A program made the position numbers and the translations under genes. Positions 1 to 7,902 of a stretch of DNA of 64,000 nucleotides are shown piece by piece; the stretch's first letter is position 1; every line of letters starts with the position of its first letter. The DNA is from Pollutimonas nitritireducens. GTDB lineage: Bacteria; Pseudomonadota; Gammaproteobacteria; Burkholderiales; Burkholderiaceae_B. The notes beneath the pieces were generated by a model. It was not told the DNA's origin and ran no database searches. It worked only from the letters and a program-made list of their open reading frames with translations. The DNA lies in NCBI RefSeq assembly GCF_002849615.1, contig NZ_PDNV01000007.1:1-64000 (forward strand), written 5' to 3'.

Positions 1-59
1 TTAGGTGGCATCATTTTCCTGACGATTTGCTCTTTGAGCTCAGGGCTATAGGCGGACAT
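1..59 (-). CDS. Transposase OrfA-like N-terminus (partial)
   Basis: ATG at 59 followed by 19 codons that run off the left edge. The residues begin MSAYSPELKEQIVRKMM, which looks like the start of the helix-turn-helix OrfA protein of IS3-type elements (a short start, then S-P-E-x-K and a basic helix). Only the first helix is visible, so the family is an inference from pattern. This is the gene of the element that interrupted the receptor gene to its right. Confidence 0.6.
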   Translation of the reverse strand, partial: MSAYSPELKEQIVRKMMPP

Positions 60-142
60 GAAAACACTCCAACCGCCCCCTCATCTATTAGGTTCAAGTG
101 ACCGGACATCTATTGTGACAGAGGGGGCAACCGTCGCCGGAA
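1..142 (-). mobile_element. End of an insertion sequence, cut by the window edge
   Basis: The first bases read on the minus strand as the start of a transposase gene, followed outward by about 80 bases of non-coding IS end. On the plus side the reading frame of a TonB-dependent receptor becomes open at 119 and shows recognisable receptor sequence from about 143, so the IS/host junction lies between about 116 and 143. Bases 75-82 and 121-128 form an inverted pair (GCCCCCTC / GAGGGGGC) that may belong to the terminal region. The other IS end lies outside the window, so neither the exact ends nor a target duplication can be shown. Confidence 0.65.
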
Positions 143-2116
143 TCCCCTTTCAACCCGCTGGACGGCTATATTGCCAAGCGTTCGATCTCGGCCACCAAGA
201 CGAACACCCCGCTGCACGAAACGCCGCAATCGGTCACCGTGATCACCAGCGATGAGATCCAGGACCAGGGCGCCACCAATCTGCAGGATGCTCTCAACTA
301 TGCCGCTGGCGTCCGTTCGGATGCATACGGTCTCGATTCCCGCGCCGACAGCTTCCGTATTCGGGGCTCGGAGCCGTCCGTATTCCTGGATGGCCTACGC
401 ACTAACTACAACTGGTACACCAGCACCACACGCACTGAGCCCTATACGCTCGAACGCATCGAGGTATTGCGCGGCCCCGCGTCCATGCTTTATGGCCAGG
501 GCAGCACAGCCGGCGTGGTGAACATGGTCACCAAGCGCCCCCTGGCGGAGCCCGTGCGCGAGTTCGGCGTATCGTATGGCTCGCATAACCGCCGGCAGTT
601 GCACGCTGACCTCACCGGCCCTATCGACGAGGATGGCGAGTGGCTATACCGCGTTGTCGCGCTCGGCCGTCTTTCGGACACACAAGTCAAGCATGTGCCG
701 GACGATCGCTGGGTGCTCGCGCCATCTCTGACATGGCAGCCCACCGCCAGCACTTCATTCACCTTGCGCGCCCTGCTGCAGGAAGACAAGTCGGGCTCGA
801 CGGCACAGTTCTTTCCCTGGGAAGGCGTTTCCCTGCCGAATCCGAATGGAAAGATCCCGACCGACGCCTTTATCGGCGATCCGGAATGGGACCGCTACAA
901 TTCGAGTCGGCGTGCCATAGGGTGGAGCTTTGAGCACACCTTCAACGACAACTGGACGGTACGCCAGAATACGCGCTGGTCGCATAACGAAGTCGACTAC
1001 CGCAGCTTGTATGCCAATGCGTTCAACGGCGCAGACGGCTGGCCGGCCGATCCGGTCAACAAACGACTGCTTAGCCGCTACGCGGACGGTACGATCACCA
1101 CGGTCAAGATGGCATCGGCGGACCAACACCTTGAAGGCTCTTTCGATACCGGCCCCATCAAGCATCAAATGCTCCTCGGTTTCGACGTGACATACTCCAG
1201 CGAAGACAAGGTGTCAGCGTTCGAATCACCGGACGCGGTGCCGCTAATCGATGCCTTCAATCCGATCTACCCCGCCTATACGCCACCTGCCTTCAATGAT
1301 CATCAGCCGACGGTGCGCCAGCACGACATGGGCGTCTATTTGCAGGATCAACTGCGTTACGGCAACTGGATCGCCGTGGCCGGGCTGCGGCGAGACCGCT
1401 CAAAAAACGTCGTCGATGACAGAGAAGACCACGTCAGCCGCGCCACATCCAAGCGATTGGGCCTGATGTACGCAGCCGACAACGGCTTATCGCCCTATCT
1501 TAGCTATAGCGAATCATTTACGCCGGTACTCGGCCACGATGCGGCGGGGACATCGTTTGTTCCTATCCGTGGCAAGCAGCTGGAAGCCGGTGTCAAGTAC
1601 GAATCTGTCGATGGCGGTCTGATGGTCAACGCTGCGGCCTACACGTTGCGGGAACAAAACCGCTTGATCGCCGACCCGGTCAATCCCACCAGGCAGGCGC
1701 AACTCGGCGAGACCCGAAATCGCGGCATTGAACTTGAGCTCAAGACTGAAATTGGTCGGCAATTGGACCTGATTGCCAACTATAACTACATTGACCTGGA
1801 CGAGCAGCTTGAAGGCATGCCCAAGCATCAAGCGTCGCTCTGGGGCAAATACCGATTCTCCATCGGCAGCGTGAATGGACTGTCGGCCGGCGCCGGCGTC
1901 CGCTGGCTTGGTGACTTCCAAGATGGGGATGCACCTCGCACGTCCAGCGTGACCCTGGTCGATACCATGCTCGCCTACGAGACGCCGTCTTGGCGCTATG
2001 CGATCAATGCCAACAACCTGTTCGATAAAACCTACGTCAGCACCTGCCTGAGCCGAGGTGACTGCTGGTACGGGTCGCGTCGTTCCATCGTGGCCAGTGC
2101 AACGTACAGGTTCTGA
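119..2116 (+). pseudogene. TonB-dependent siderophore receptor, 5' end removed by an IS
   Basis: Outer-membrane ferric-siderophore receptor of the FhuA/FoxA type. The surviving frame holds most of the plug domain (NPLDGYIAKRS, TPQSVTVIT, a DALNYAAGV segment, RIRG, VLRGPASMLYGQG, GVVNMVTKRP) and then the whole beta-barrel, ending in the aromatic ATYRF expected for outer-membrane insertion. The signal peptide, the TonB box and the first part of the plug are missing, because the frame meets a stop at 116 inside IS sequence. A GTG at 239 could start a 625-residue product, but that would have no export signal. I therefore regard the gene as inactivated. No TonB, ExbB or siderophore-synthesis gene lies nearby. 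Confidence 0.85.
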
Positions 2117-2199
2117 TCACGCCGGATTCCTCTATCATGTAGGCCGGTACGCGCTGCCGGCTGGCGCTCTTTCCAAAAAACCAACTTATCAGAGTCACC

Positions 2200-2514
2200 A
2201 TGCTTGAAGCCTTGATTGTCCAATTCGATATCAAACCGGACTTTGTGGAACGATTTGAATCAGCCCTGATGCAAAACGCAGTCACCTCTCTCAACGAGGA
2301 ACCTGGCTGCAAGTTCTTCGATGTATGCCGGGATCCAGCAGACCCGACAGTGTTCTTTCTGTACGAGCTCTATGAGAATCAAGAAGCGATCCAGGCCCAT
2401 ATGCGCTCCAGACATTTCCTGGAATTCAGCGAACTGGTCAAAGACTGGATATCGCATAAAACGGTACGCGCGATGCGGCGCTCGGTCGGGTGCGAGCTGG
2501 GGAAGCGGCGCTAA
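2200..2514 (+). CDS. Antibiotic-biosynthesis-monooxygenase (ABM) domain protein
   Basis: A 104-residue protein of the small dimeric alpha+beta ABM fold, the family that includes quinol monooxygenase YgiN and LsrG. Features consistent with the family are a first strand with the spacing EALIVQFDIKPDFVERF, the EEPGCKFFDV turn near residue 35, the FFLYELYENQEAIQAHMRS stretch, and a C-terminal HFLEF helix. These proteins lack metal or flavin and act on quinols or small carbonyl compounds; the substrate here is unknown. The gene sits alone, 83 bases after the receptor remnant and convergent with the gene at 2530. The shine-dalgarno is weak (GAGTCACC). Confidence 0.8.
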   Translation: MLEALIVQFDIKPDFVERFESALMQNAVTSLNEEPGCKFFDVCRDPADPTVFFLYELYENQEAIQAHMRSRHFLEFSELVKDWISHKTVRAMRRSVGCELGKRR

Positions 2515-2529
2515 AATCTGTCACGGAAA

Positions 2530-3180
2530 TTAGGCCATGAGGCCTGCCACCTGACGCAGTGCATGCTCGAATGCTTCGGGCTCTTGGCCGCCCTGGATAA
2601 TATGCCGATCATTCATAATGATTGCTGGTACGGAATTGACTCCATGGTCCATATAGAAACGTTCGCGCTCACGCACATCAGCGGTGTACTCGTCGGAATC
2701 AAGGATTTCCCTGGCGCGTTCGGCATTGAGCCCCGACTGGCTGCACAGCCTGATCAACACGTCATGCGCACTGGGGTCCTCGCCATCGGTGAAATATGCC
2801 TTGAAAAGCGCATGCTTCAGCTCCCGTTGATGTCCTTCAAGGTCGGCCCAGTACAAGAGTCTATGCGCATCTAAGGTGTTGTACGTACGCGTGCGTTTGT
2901 CCATGTTGAATGTGAAACCGACCTCACGGCCTCGCGCCGTTATGATCTCGCCGTTGCGCCGCACTTGTTCCAGCGTCATTCCATATTTGCGCGAAAGCCG
3001 CTCCACCGTGTCCTGCCCATTGGGTGGCATGTCCGGATTCAGTTCGAAGGGCTGAAAATGGATCTCGGCCTGTAGCTGGCCGTCAAGCCGGGCCAGCGCG
3101 AGTTCCAGCGAACTAAGGCCCACGGCGCACCAGGGGCAAGAAACATCAGAGACGAAATCAATCTTTATCCGAGCGGTCAT
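2530..3180 (-). CDS. DsbA-family oxidoreductase, FrnE-like
   Basis: A 216-residue thioredoxin-fold protein of the DsbA/2-hydroxychromene-2-carboxylate isomerase superfamily, close in pattern to the FrnE branch. The redox motif CPWC lies at residues 15-18, right after the first strand (KIDFVSDVS), and a cis-proline loop appears as VNSVPAIIM near residue 180. There is no signal peptide, so it should act in the cytoplasm, as FrnE proteins do. I chose ATG 3180 because AGGAG stands six bases upstream; an in-frame TTG at 3201 lacks that support. FrnE relatives are linked to oxidative-stress tolerance and polyketide modification, but nothing adjacent fixes the role. Confidence 0.85.
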   Translation of the reverse strand: MTARIKIDFVSDVSCPWCAVGLSSLELALARLDGQLQAEIHFQPFELNPDMPPNGQDTVERLSRKYGMTLEQVRRNGEIITARGREVGFTFNMDKRTRTYNTLDAHRLLYWADLEGHQRELKHALFKAYFTDGEDPSAHDVLIRLCSQSGLNAERAREILDSDEYTADVRERERFYMDHGVNSVPAIIMNDRHIIQGGQEPEAFEHALRQVAGLMA

Positions 3181-3368
3181 GGTTAACTCCTGTCTGCTCA
3201 ATTATCAATAGCCTAATAATGCCATTGATTCTATTGAATTCATTACCATCGTCCGTCGCCAAGCTAGGATGAAGCGATAGTATTGGTTCAAGTTGGATAA
3301 CTCGTCGCTAAGCTGGCCAATACCATCGCGTACTGGCTCTGTGTGTGCTGGCGACTATTTATCCGTTT

Positions 3369-4730
3369 TTAACGTGGAGCAGAAATCATCCACTTACTTA
3401 CCGTGTTCTTCGCCACATACATGACCTTGTCGGCATGTTCAAGGAGCTGCTGCTCGTTGTCACCATCGTCGGGATAGAGTGCAATCCCGATGCTCGGCAC
3501 GATGTTCAGTTTGTGGCCGTCCAAGGTAAACGCATCGTTTAGAGTGCTGCGAATTTTTTCCGCCACTCGTGTGGCTTGCTGGCGCAATGGTGTGTGCTGA
3601 AGCAGCACCACAAATTCATCGCCACCGACGCGAGCGACCACATCTGATTCGCGCACGCACAGCTTCAAGCGCGCTGCAACCTCCTGCAGCAACTGGTCTC
3701 CCACGCCATGGCCCAGCGTATCGTTGACCTGTTTGAATTTATCGAGATCGATGTAAAGCAATGAAAATCGCCCTTGCTCTCGTCTTGCGGTTGAAAGCGC
3801 AGTTTTCAGACGGTCGTGCAGGAAGCCCCGATTAGGAAGAGAGGTCAGTTGATCATGCTGTGCCATGTATTTCAGTCGGGCTTGCATTTGCTGACGCTCT
3901 ATCACCGTAGCGATTTGAGTCGAGACAAACTGCAGCAGCTCCTTGTCTTGCTGGCCATAACACACGCCACCCGGGTAGCTTTTGACCACAAGCACACCGA
4001 TCGTCTCTTCATGCAATTTGAGTGGAACGCCCAGCCAGCAGATTGGGCTCGTGCCAGCGGAGACCTGCAACGCTTCGAGGCGGGCAATCCCCTTCCCGGA
4101 AGTCAGCAGTAGCGGCTGACCGGTATGAACAATTTCGGCCCAGAGTGCGCCCGGCGCCAGTGTAAAAGGTTCTGGTGCCTGCAGGTGCTCATCCACATGG
4201 TATGGAAAAGACAGTTGGCTTGTTCCATTGTCGTACAACGCAACCGAAAAATTATCCACTGGCAGCAGTGTGCCGATGATCTGATGAATGCGTTGAAACA
4301 ACATGGGGAGATCCTCGGCGGCGTGTGCGGCTTCGGAGATGGCATAGAGCGCCGCCTGCAACGATTCGGCCCGTTTGCGCTCGGTAATGTCACGCGCAAC
4401 GCCAATCCGCAACTGATCGGCCGGTGACCAGCGGGCTGACCACATGATGTGGACGACTTGCCCATCCTTGCGGATATAGCGGTTCTCAAAATGAAATTGA
4501 GGACGGCCTGACATGACATCCCCCACTGAGTCGCGGGTCCGCTCCTGATCCTCAGGGAGCATCATGTCGAACATGTTCTTGCCGACCATTTCGTTCGGCG
4601 TATATCCGAAAATGCGTTCACATGATGCGCTGGCAAAAACGACACGGGCGTCGGCATCGACCGCGAAGACGGCATCCATCAAGAGGTCAACGAAATTGCA
4701 CAGCGGCGTGGGGGAGTCGGATTTCATCAA
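3369..4730 (-). CDS. PAS-GAF-GGDEF diguanylate cyclase
   Basis: A 453-residue soluble signalling protein. A PAS domain spans about residues 12-130 and ends in the usual DITERKRAE linker. A GAF domain covers about 135-280 (LPVDNFSVALYD, WLGVPLKLHEETIGVLVV), and a GGDEF cyclase domain about 285-445. The catalytic GGDEF is intact at 369-373. The inhibitory I-site RESD (360-363) stands five residues before it, so the enzyme should make c-di-GMP and be feedback-inhibited. There is no EAL domain and no membrane segment, so sensing is cytoplasmic. The last residues (AKNTVSKWM) depart from the common AKxxGRN ending. Confidence 0.92.
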   Translation of the reverse strand: MMKSDSPTPLCNFVDLLMDAVFAVDADARVVFASASCERIFGYTPNEMVGKNMFDMMLPEDQERTRDSVGDVMSGRPQFHFENRYIRKDGQVVHIMWSARWSPADQLRIGVARDITERKRAESLQAALYAISEAAHAAEDLPMLFQRIHQIIGTLLPVDNFSVALYDNGTSQLSFPYHVDEHLQAPEPFTLAPGALWAEIVHTGQPLLLTSGKGIARLEALQVSAGTSPICWLGVPLKLHEETIGVLVVKSYPGGVCYGQQDKELLQFVSTQIATVIERQQMQARLKYMAQHDQLTSLPNRGFLHDRLKTALSTARREQGRFSLLYIDLDKFKQVNDTLGHGVGDQLLQEVAARLKLCVRESDVVARVGGDEFVVLLQHTPLRQQATRVAEKIRSTLNDAFTLDGHKLNIVPSIGIALYPDDGDNEQQLLEHADKVMYVAKNTVSKWMISAPR

Positions 4731-5280
4731 AAATTATAATGCTTGAAGGTCATGGAGCAATGCGGCACCATGTTCCGTCCTCGCCGTGTTTCTCACAGCC
4801 AGGTGGCTCTAGATCACAAATCTGTATTCCTATGGACAGAACCTTACTCCCACTCAATGGTTAATAGCTCAATAACACCGTTGATTTAATAGTGTTTATC
4901 CCAAGCCGTTATTGCCAACTCCAGCCAAAATACCATCCCCAAAAGTTTGCTTCACCTTGCTTGCGATTGCTTGGTGCTACCGAGAGTTTGGACGGATTAC
5001 ACGTTTTCGTGCATATATGGCGTTGTTTGTGGCAAATCGCCCGATCGTGGTATTGGGATTGTGCTTTTTGCGTATCTTATACCAGACAGGTACCACGATA
5101 GTATTCAGGGCAAAGCGCTAGCTGGTATCGATTTCATCCTGGAAGAGTTGCCCGACGGCGACATTATCCTGAAACGCGCCATCGTCATTCCTGCCCGTTC
5201 AAAGAAACAGATCTTGGCCACTTGGAAGACAGCCTGAGTACCACTGCATGAGGGGTGGCACAACGAGAAGGTTCTGCTGG
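4731..5280. other. 550-base stretch without a convincing gene
   Basis: The stretch between the cyclase start and the toxin remnant is comparatively AT-rich and holds only short overlapping frames on the plus strand (for example 4947-5237, ending LPDGDIILKRAIVIPARSKK). None has a ribosome site together with a recognisable domain. The frame at 4947 continues for about 20 more residues after its stop, which looks like decay of a small gene that once preceded the toxin. The promoter of the cyclase must lie at its left edge, and the 16-base guaA-type repeat lies at 4843-4858. Confidence 0.5.
4843..4858 (+). repeat. Putative att site copy (distal end of the island)
   Basis: CTTACTCCCACTCAAT, identical over 16 bases to 27247-27262 and in the same orientation. 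On the minus strand it spells the last codons of guaA (Ile-Glu-Trp-Glu-stop) although no guaA lies here. In random sequence of this length the chance of an exact match to one chosen 16-mer is about 64,000/4^16. Confidence 0.7.
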
Positions 5281-5548
5281 ATGAGCTTTCCATCGTTTCA
5301 AGATGATTTATTAGTGCTGGAAGCGCCTGACATTAAAAATCCTTAAAACCCTTAGAAAACTCAAGTCTCTGACTTGGAATGAAGTATTTCGGGATAAGCG
5401 GCTGCACTGGAAAGAGGTAAAAACGGTCACAGGAAAATACACGATACGGGTATCTCAGCCTTACCGAGCCGTAGTTACAAGAGACGGTAACGGAATACGC
5501 CTTCTGGCTTTACACAAAGACCACGACGGCGCTTACGGCAAGAAATAA
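5281..5548 (+). pseudogene. RelE/ParE-like toxin, frameshifted
   Basis: ATG 5281 opens a frame (MSFPSFQDDLLVLEAPDIKN) that stops at about 5344. The +1 frame then continues without a break from about 5342 to the stop at 5546-5548, reading TLRKLKSLTWNEVFRDKRLHW, a GKYTIRVSQPYRAV core and an LLALHKDHDGAYGKK tail. That core and the aromatic/His tail are what RelE/ParE-type mRNA-interferase toxins show. Removing one C in the run at 5341-5342 joins the two parts into an 88-residue protein of normal toxin length. A GAGAAGG ribosome site precedes the ATG. No antitoxin gene is recognisable next to it. I read it as a dead toxin; programmed frameshifting is possible but less likely. Confidence 0.6.
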
Positions 5549-5662
5549 CGTTCGGAGACTGGCAGTCACCAATGCCGGTACTGCGAAGATGCCGCCTCCA
5601 GCCCATGTCAATCCCAGAACAGCGCCAATTAAAAGACCGAGCAGCCCACCAATGAGCATCAT
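5510..5662 (-). pseudogene. TauE/SafE-type sulfite exporter, N-terminal stub
   Basis: Fifty codons from ATG 5662 read MMLIGGLLGLLIGAVLG and then GLTWAGGGIFAVPALV. This is the first membrane helix and glycine-rich motif of the TauE/SafE anion-exporter family, whose members run to about 250 residues with seven or eight helices. The frame then fades into sequence that overlaps the toxin remnant on the other strand and stops at 5510. It lies just downstream of dsbG on the same strand, so it was probably the last gene of that operon and lost about 80 per cent of its length when the toxin segment was joined here. A sulfite exporter would suit a sox island. Confidence 0.65.
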
Positions 5663-5711
5663 GTATCGCCAACGGACAAATATGTCCGCACGTCTGCATT
5701 CGGGTTACTCA

Positions 5712-6485
5712 TCAGCGTGGGCCCAATACTTCGGTCAGAGCGCCCTCCTGCGGCATCCCGTTGTATTTCTGGATCAGCCCCTCGTCATCCCGAACGATAA
5801 TGCCAGGCGTACCTCGAAATCCCATGGAAAGCATGAGCATCTGATTACCTGCAAGGGTCCGCTGCACATCGTCCGGAACGCTATTGGCGGGCGTTATGCC
5901 GCCCTGATCGAACTTGATCTCGTTTTCTCGCAGCGCCGCTGAGCGATCGGATGCGCTGAGAATCGCCGCCGCTTTGGCTGGGCTGTCCTCTTTGATGATC
6001 CCGACCAGCAGGTGACGCAGTTGGACTTTCCAGCCATCCACCCACGGACGTGCGGCCTCCCAGAATAGGTGACAATAGGGACAGTTGGCATCGGTGAAAG
6101 TATAGATAACGCGTGGCGCATCGGCCTTGCCATCCAACACCCATGTGGCTGCCTCCAGTTCTGCCCAAGCCTGGTCGCTGATCGGCTTGGCAACCAAGTT
6201 CTGCAGTGTCGCTTGGTCAACCGGCTCGCCCTTGGCATTAAGGCGCGTGCCCGCAACGGCATTGCCATCCGCCAGAACATAGACCGCGACGGGACTGTCG
6301 TCCACGATTCCGGCGAAGGCACGCACGCCTTTACCCGCGTCGAATTCCTGCTTGAAGATGACCCCTTGGTTTTCCAACGCCTCGATAACCGGCGGCTTGT
6401 CCGTAGTCTGGGCCTGACCGCCACTCGGCATCAAAATGAGAGGAACCGCCGTAATGAAAGAGAACAGCACCCGCTGTGCAAACAT
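5712..6485 (-). CDS. dsbG: Thiol:disulfide interchange protein DsbG
   Basis: A 257-residue periplasmic protein of the DsbC/DsbG family. A signal peptide occupies about residues 1-25, an N-terminal dimerisation region follows, and a thioredoxin domain carries CPYC at 135-138 (TDANCPYCHLFW) and the cis-proline loop RGTPGII. DsbG isomerises disulfides or protects single cysteines from over-oxidation and is kept reduced by DsbD; a dsbD gene is encoded in the same operon. AAGGA precedes the ATG. The start region (MFAQ...) and the bases before it resemble those of the TlpA gene just upstream, evidence of a local duplication. Confidence 0.9.
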   Translation of the reverse strand: MFAQRVLFSFITAVPLILMPSGGQAQTTDKPPVIEALENQGVIFKQEFDAGKGVRAFAGIVDDSPVAVYVLADGNAVAGTRLNAKGEPVDQATLQNLVAKPISDQAWAELEAATWVLDGKADAPRVIYTFTDANCPYCHLFWEAARPWVDGWKVQLRHLLVGIIKEDSPAKAAAILSASDRSAALRENEIKFDQGGITPANSVPDDVQRTLAGNQMLMLSMGFRGTPGIIVRDDEGLIQKYNGMPQEGALTEVLGPR

Positions 6486-6520
6486 AGTTATTCCTTGTCA
6501 GTATTGGACTCAATGATTAG

Positions 6521-7063
6521 TCAAAAATGGCGTGATATCTTGTCTTTGAGATCGGACATCGTGATCTCGCCTAAATGCAAGTCCACCATGCGCCCTTGCG
6601 CATCGAAAAAGAAGGTGGTGGGCAAGCCACCCGTTCGCATTTCTCGCATAGCCTCAGACGATGGATCGAGTAGAACATCCGTCAAACTCAGGGCTTCGCT
6701 CTCAAGATATGTCATGGCCTGTTGCGCGATTTCCCCTTGGTTGATCAAGACGAAGGCAACCTCGGGAAACGCCGTCTGGGCCTGCTCAAGTATCGGCATC
6801 TCGCGCCGGCATGGCGGGCACCATGTGGCCCAAAGATTTAGCACCACCGGCGTTCCCATATAAGAACTTAAGCGGGCAGGACGCTCCTCCAGCGTCATTA
6901 GCTCCAAATCCGGCAAGAGCCGTACGGCCTGCTGCGCCATCTTGTCGGTTTCCAATTCTTGGATGGCTACGGAATTTGCTGAGTGGTCCGCTTGATTGCA
7001 GCCAACCATCAGCAAGAGGCTGGCAGCAACAATGAGGGACAAACGTAAAGGCTGTGTAAACAT
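6521..7063 (-). CDS. TlpA-type thioredoxin lipoprotein
   Basis: About 180 residues. It begins MFTQPLRLSLIVAASLL and has a lipobox ending in Cys (LLMVGC), so it should be an anchored periplasmic lipoprotein. A TlpA/ResA-type thioredoxin domain follows, with WCPPC near residue 82 and GLPTTFFF as the cis-proline loop. It is expected to be a thiol reductase fed by the DsbD encoded upstream. I prefer ATG 7063 over an in-frame GTG at 7072 because the bases around it (GACAAG, then ATGTTT) match the dsbG start. The thioredoxin part is very similar to the C-terminal half of the preceding gene, down to the downstream bases, so the two arose by tandem duplication. Confidence 0.88.
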   Translation of the reverse strand: MFTQPLRLSLIVAASLLLMVGCNQADHSANSVAIQELETDKMAQQAVRLLPDLELMTLEERPARLSSYMGTPVVLNLWATWCPPCRREMPILEQAQTAFPEVAFVLINQGEIAQQAMTYLESEALSLTDVLLDPSSEAMREMRTGGLPTTFFFDAQGRMVDLHLGEITMSDLKDKISRHF

Positions 7064-7068
7064 GGTTA

Positions 7069-7902
7069 TCACTTGTCGGTACCGGATTCGGAAGATGAAT
7101 TAAAACGGCGCAACATCTTGTCTTTAAGGCTAGGCATAGTGATCTCGCCTAAATGCGAGTCCACTTGGCGACCCTGTGCATCGAAGAACAATGTGGTGGG
7201 CAAGCCGCGCGATCGCATCGTTTGCATGGCGGTGGATGATGGATCAAGCAGAACATCCGTCAAATTCAGGCCTTCGCTATCAAGAAAGTCCTGCGCCTGC
7301 CGCGCGCTTTCCCCCTGGTTAACCATGACGAAGGCGACGTCCGGAAATTCCGTCTGAACCTGCTCGAATACCGGCATCTCGCGCCGGCATGGTGGACACC
7401 AACTGGCCCAAAGGTTAAGCACGATAGGACGCCCCGCATACTCGCTCAGTGAAATGGGGTTCTCGTCCAGCGTCGCCAACTGTAAATCTGGTAAGGGTGG
7501 CGCGGAGCCTTGCATCAAATCGAGCACACCACCCGCGACAACCCAGGCGACGACACCCCCCATTGCGCCCGCCAGCACAGGAGCGCGCAGCGCCTGGGTC
7601 AAACGAGTTCGCCGCCAGATGTAGGCCACCACCACCAAGACACCGACCCACCACGTAAATCCACGATCACCGAGGGCAATCATCGCCATGGGCGTGGCCG
7701 AGTACTCCTCCCACCACTGTGCGATATATGCCAGCCGGGCCGCCAGCAGCCCCCAAACCACCGCGTCAAGAATCATTGATCCCGCGGCTTTGTAAGGCGC
7801 GCCAGGCATCCGCCGACCGACCATGCGCGCCGTCAACCAGGCCAGCAGCACGGCCGCGATGATGGTGACGACCTGTATAGGGAATGGGCCGATACCGATC
7901 AT
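7069..7902 (-). CDS. Membrane protein with C-terminal TlpA thioredoxin domain (Lgt-like N-terminus)
   Basis: A 277-residue fusion. Residues 1-130 hold about four membrane helices with a pattern that recalls the first helices of prolipoprotein diacylglyceryl transferase (Lgt), but too short to be a working Lgt. Residues 135-270 form a periplasmic TlpA-type thioredoxin domain with WCPPC at 168-172 and GLPTTLFF. The protein probably tethers a thiol reductase beside DsbD. Its ATG overlaps the dsbD stop by four bases, so translation is coupled. The Lgt-like resemblance is a judgement from hydrophobic pattern only; the thioredoxin call is firm. Confidence 0.85.
   Translation of the reverse strand: MIGIGPFPIQVVTIIAAVLLAWLTARMVGRRMPGAPYKAAGSMILDAVVWGLLAARLAYIAQWWEEYSATPMAMIALGDRGFTWWVGVLVVVAYIWRRTRLTQALRAPVLAGAMGGVVAWVVAGGVLDLMQGSAPPLPDLQLATLDENPISLSEYAGRPIVLNLWASWCPPCRREMPVFEQVQTEFPDVAFVMVNQGESARQAQDFLDSEGLNLTDVLLDPSSTAMQTMRSRGLPTTLFFDAQGRQVDSHLGEITMPSLKDKMLRRFNSSSESGTDK

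Noticed and set aside
2117-2199. Imperfect GC hairpin after the receptor remnant (GCCGGT...GCCGGC)
   Set aside because: Short arms and no T-run; not enough to call a terminator.
4947-5237. Possible small gene before the toxin remnant
   Set aside because: No ribosome site, no domain, frame continues past its stop in a decayed form. May be a lost antitoxin but cannot be shown.
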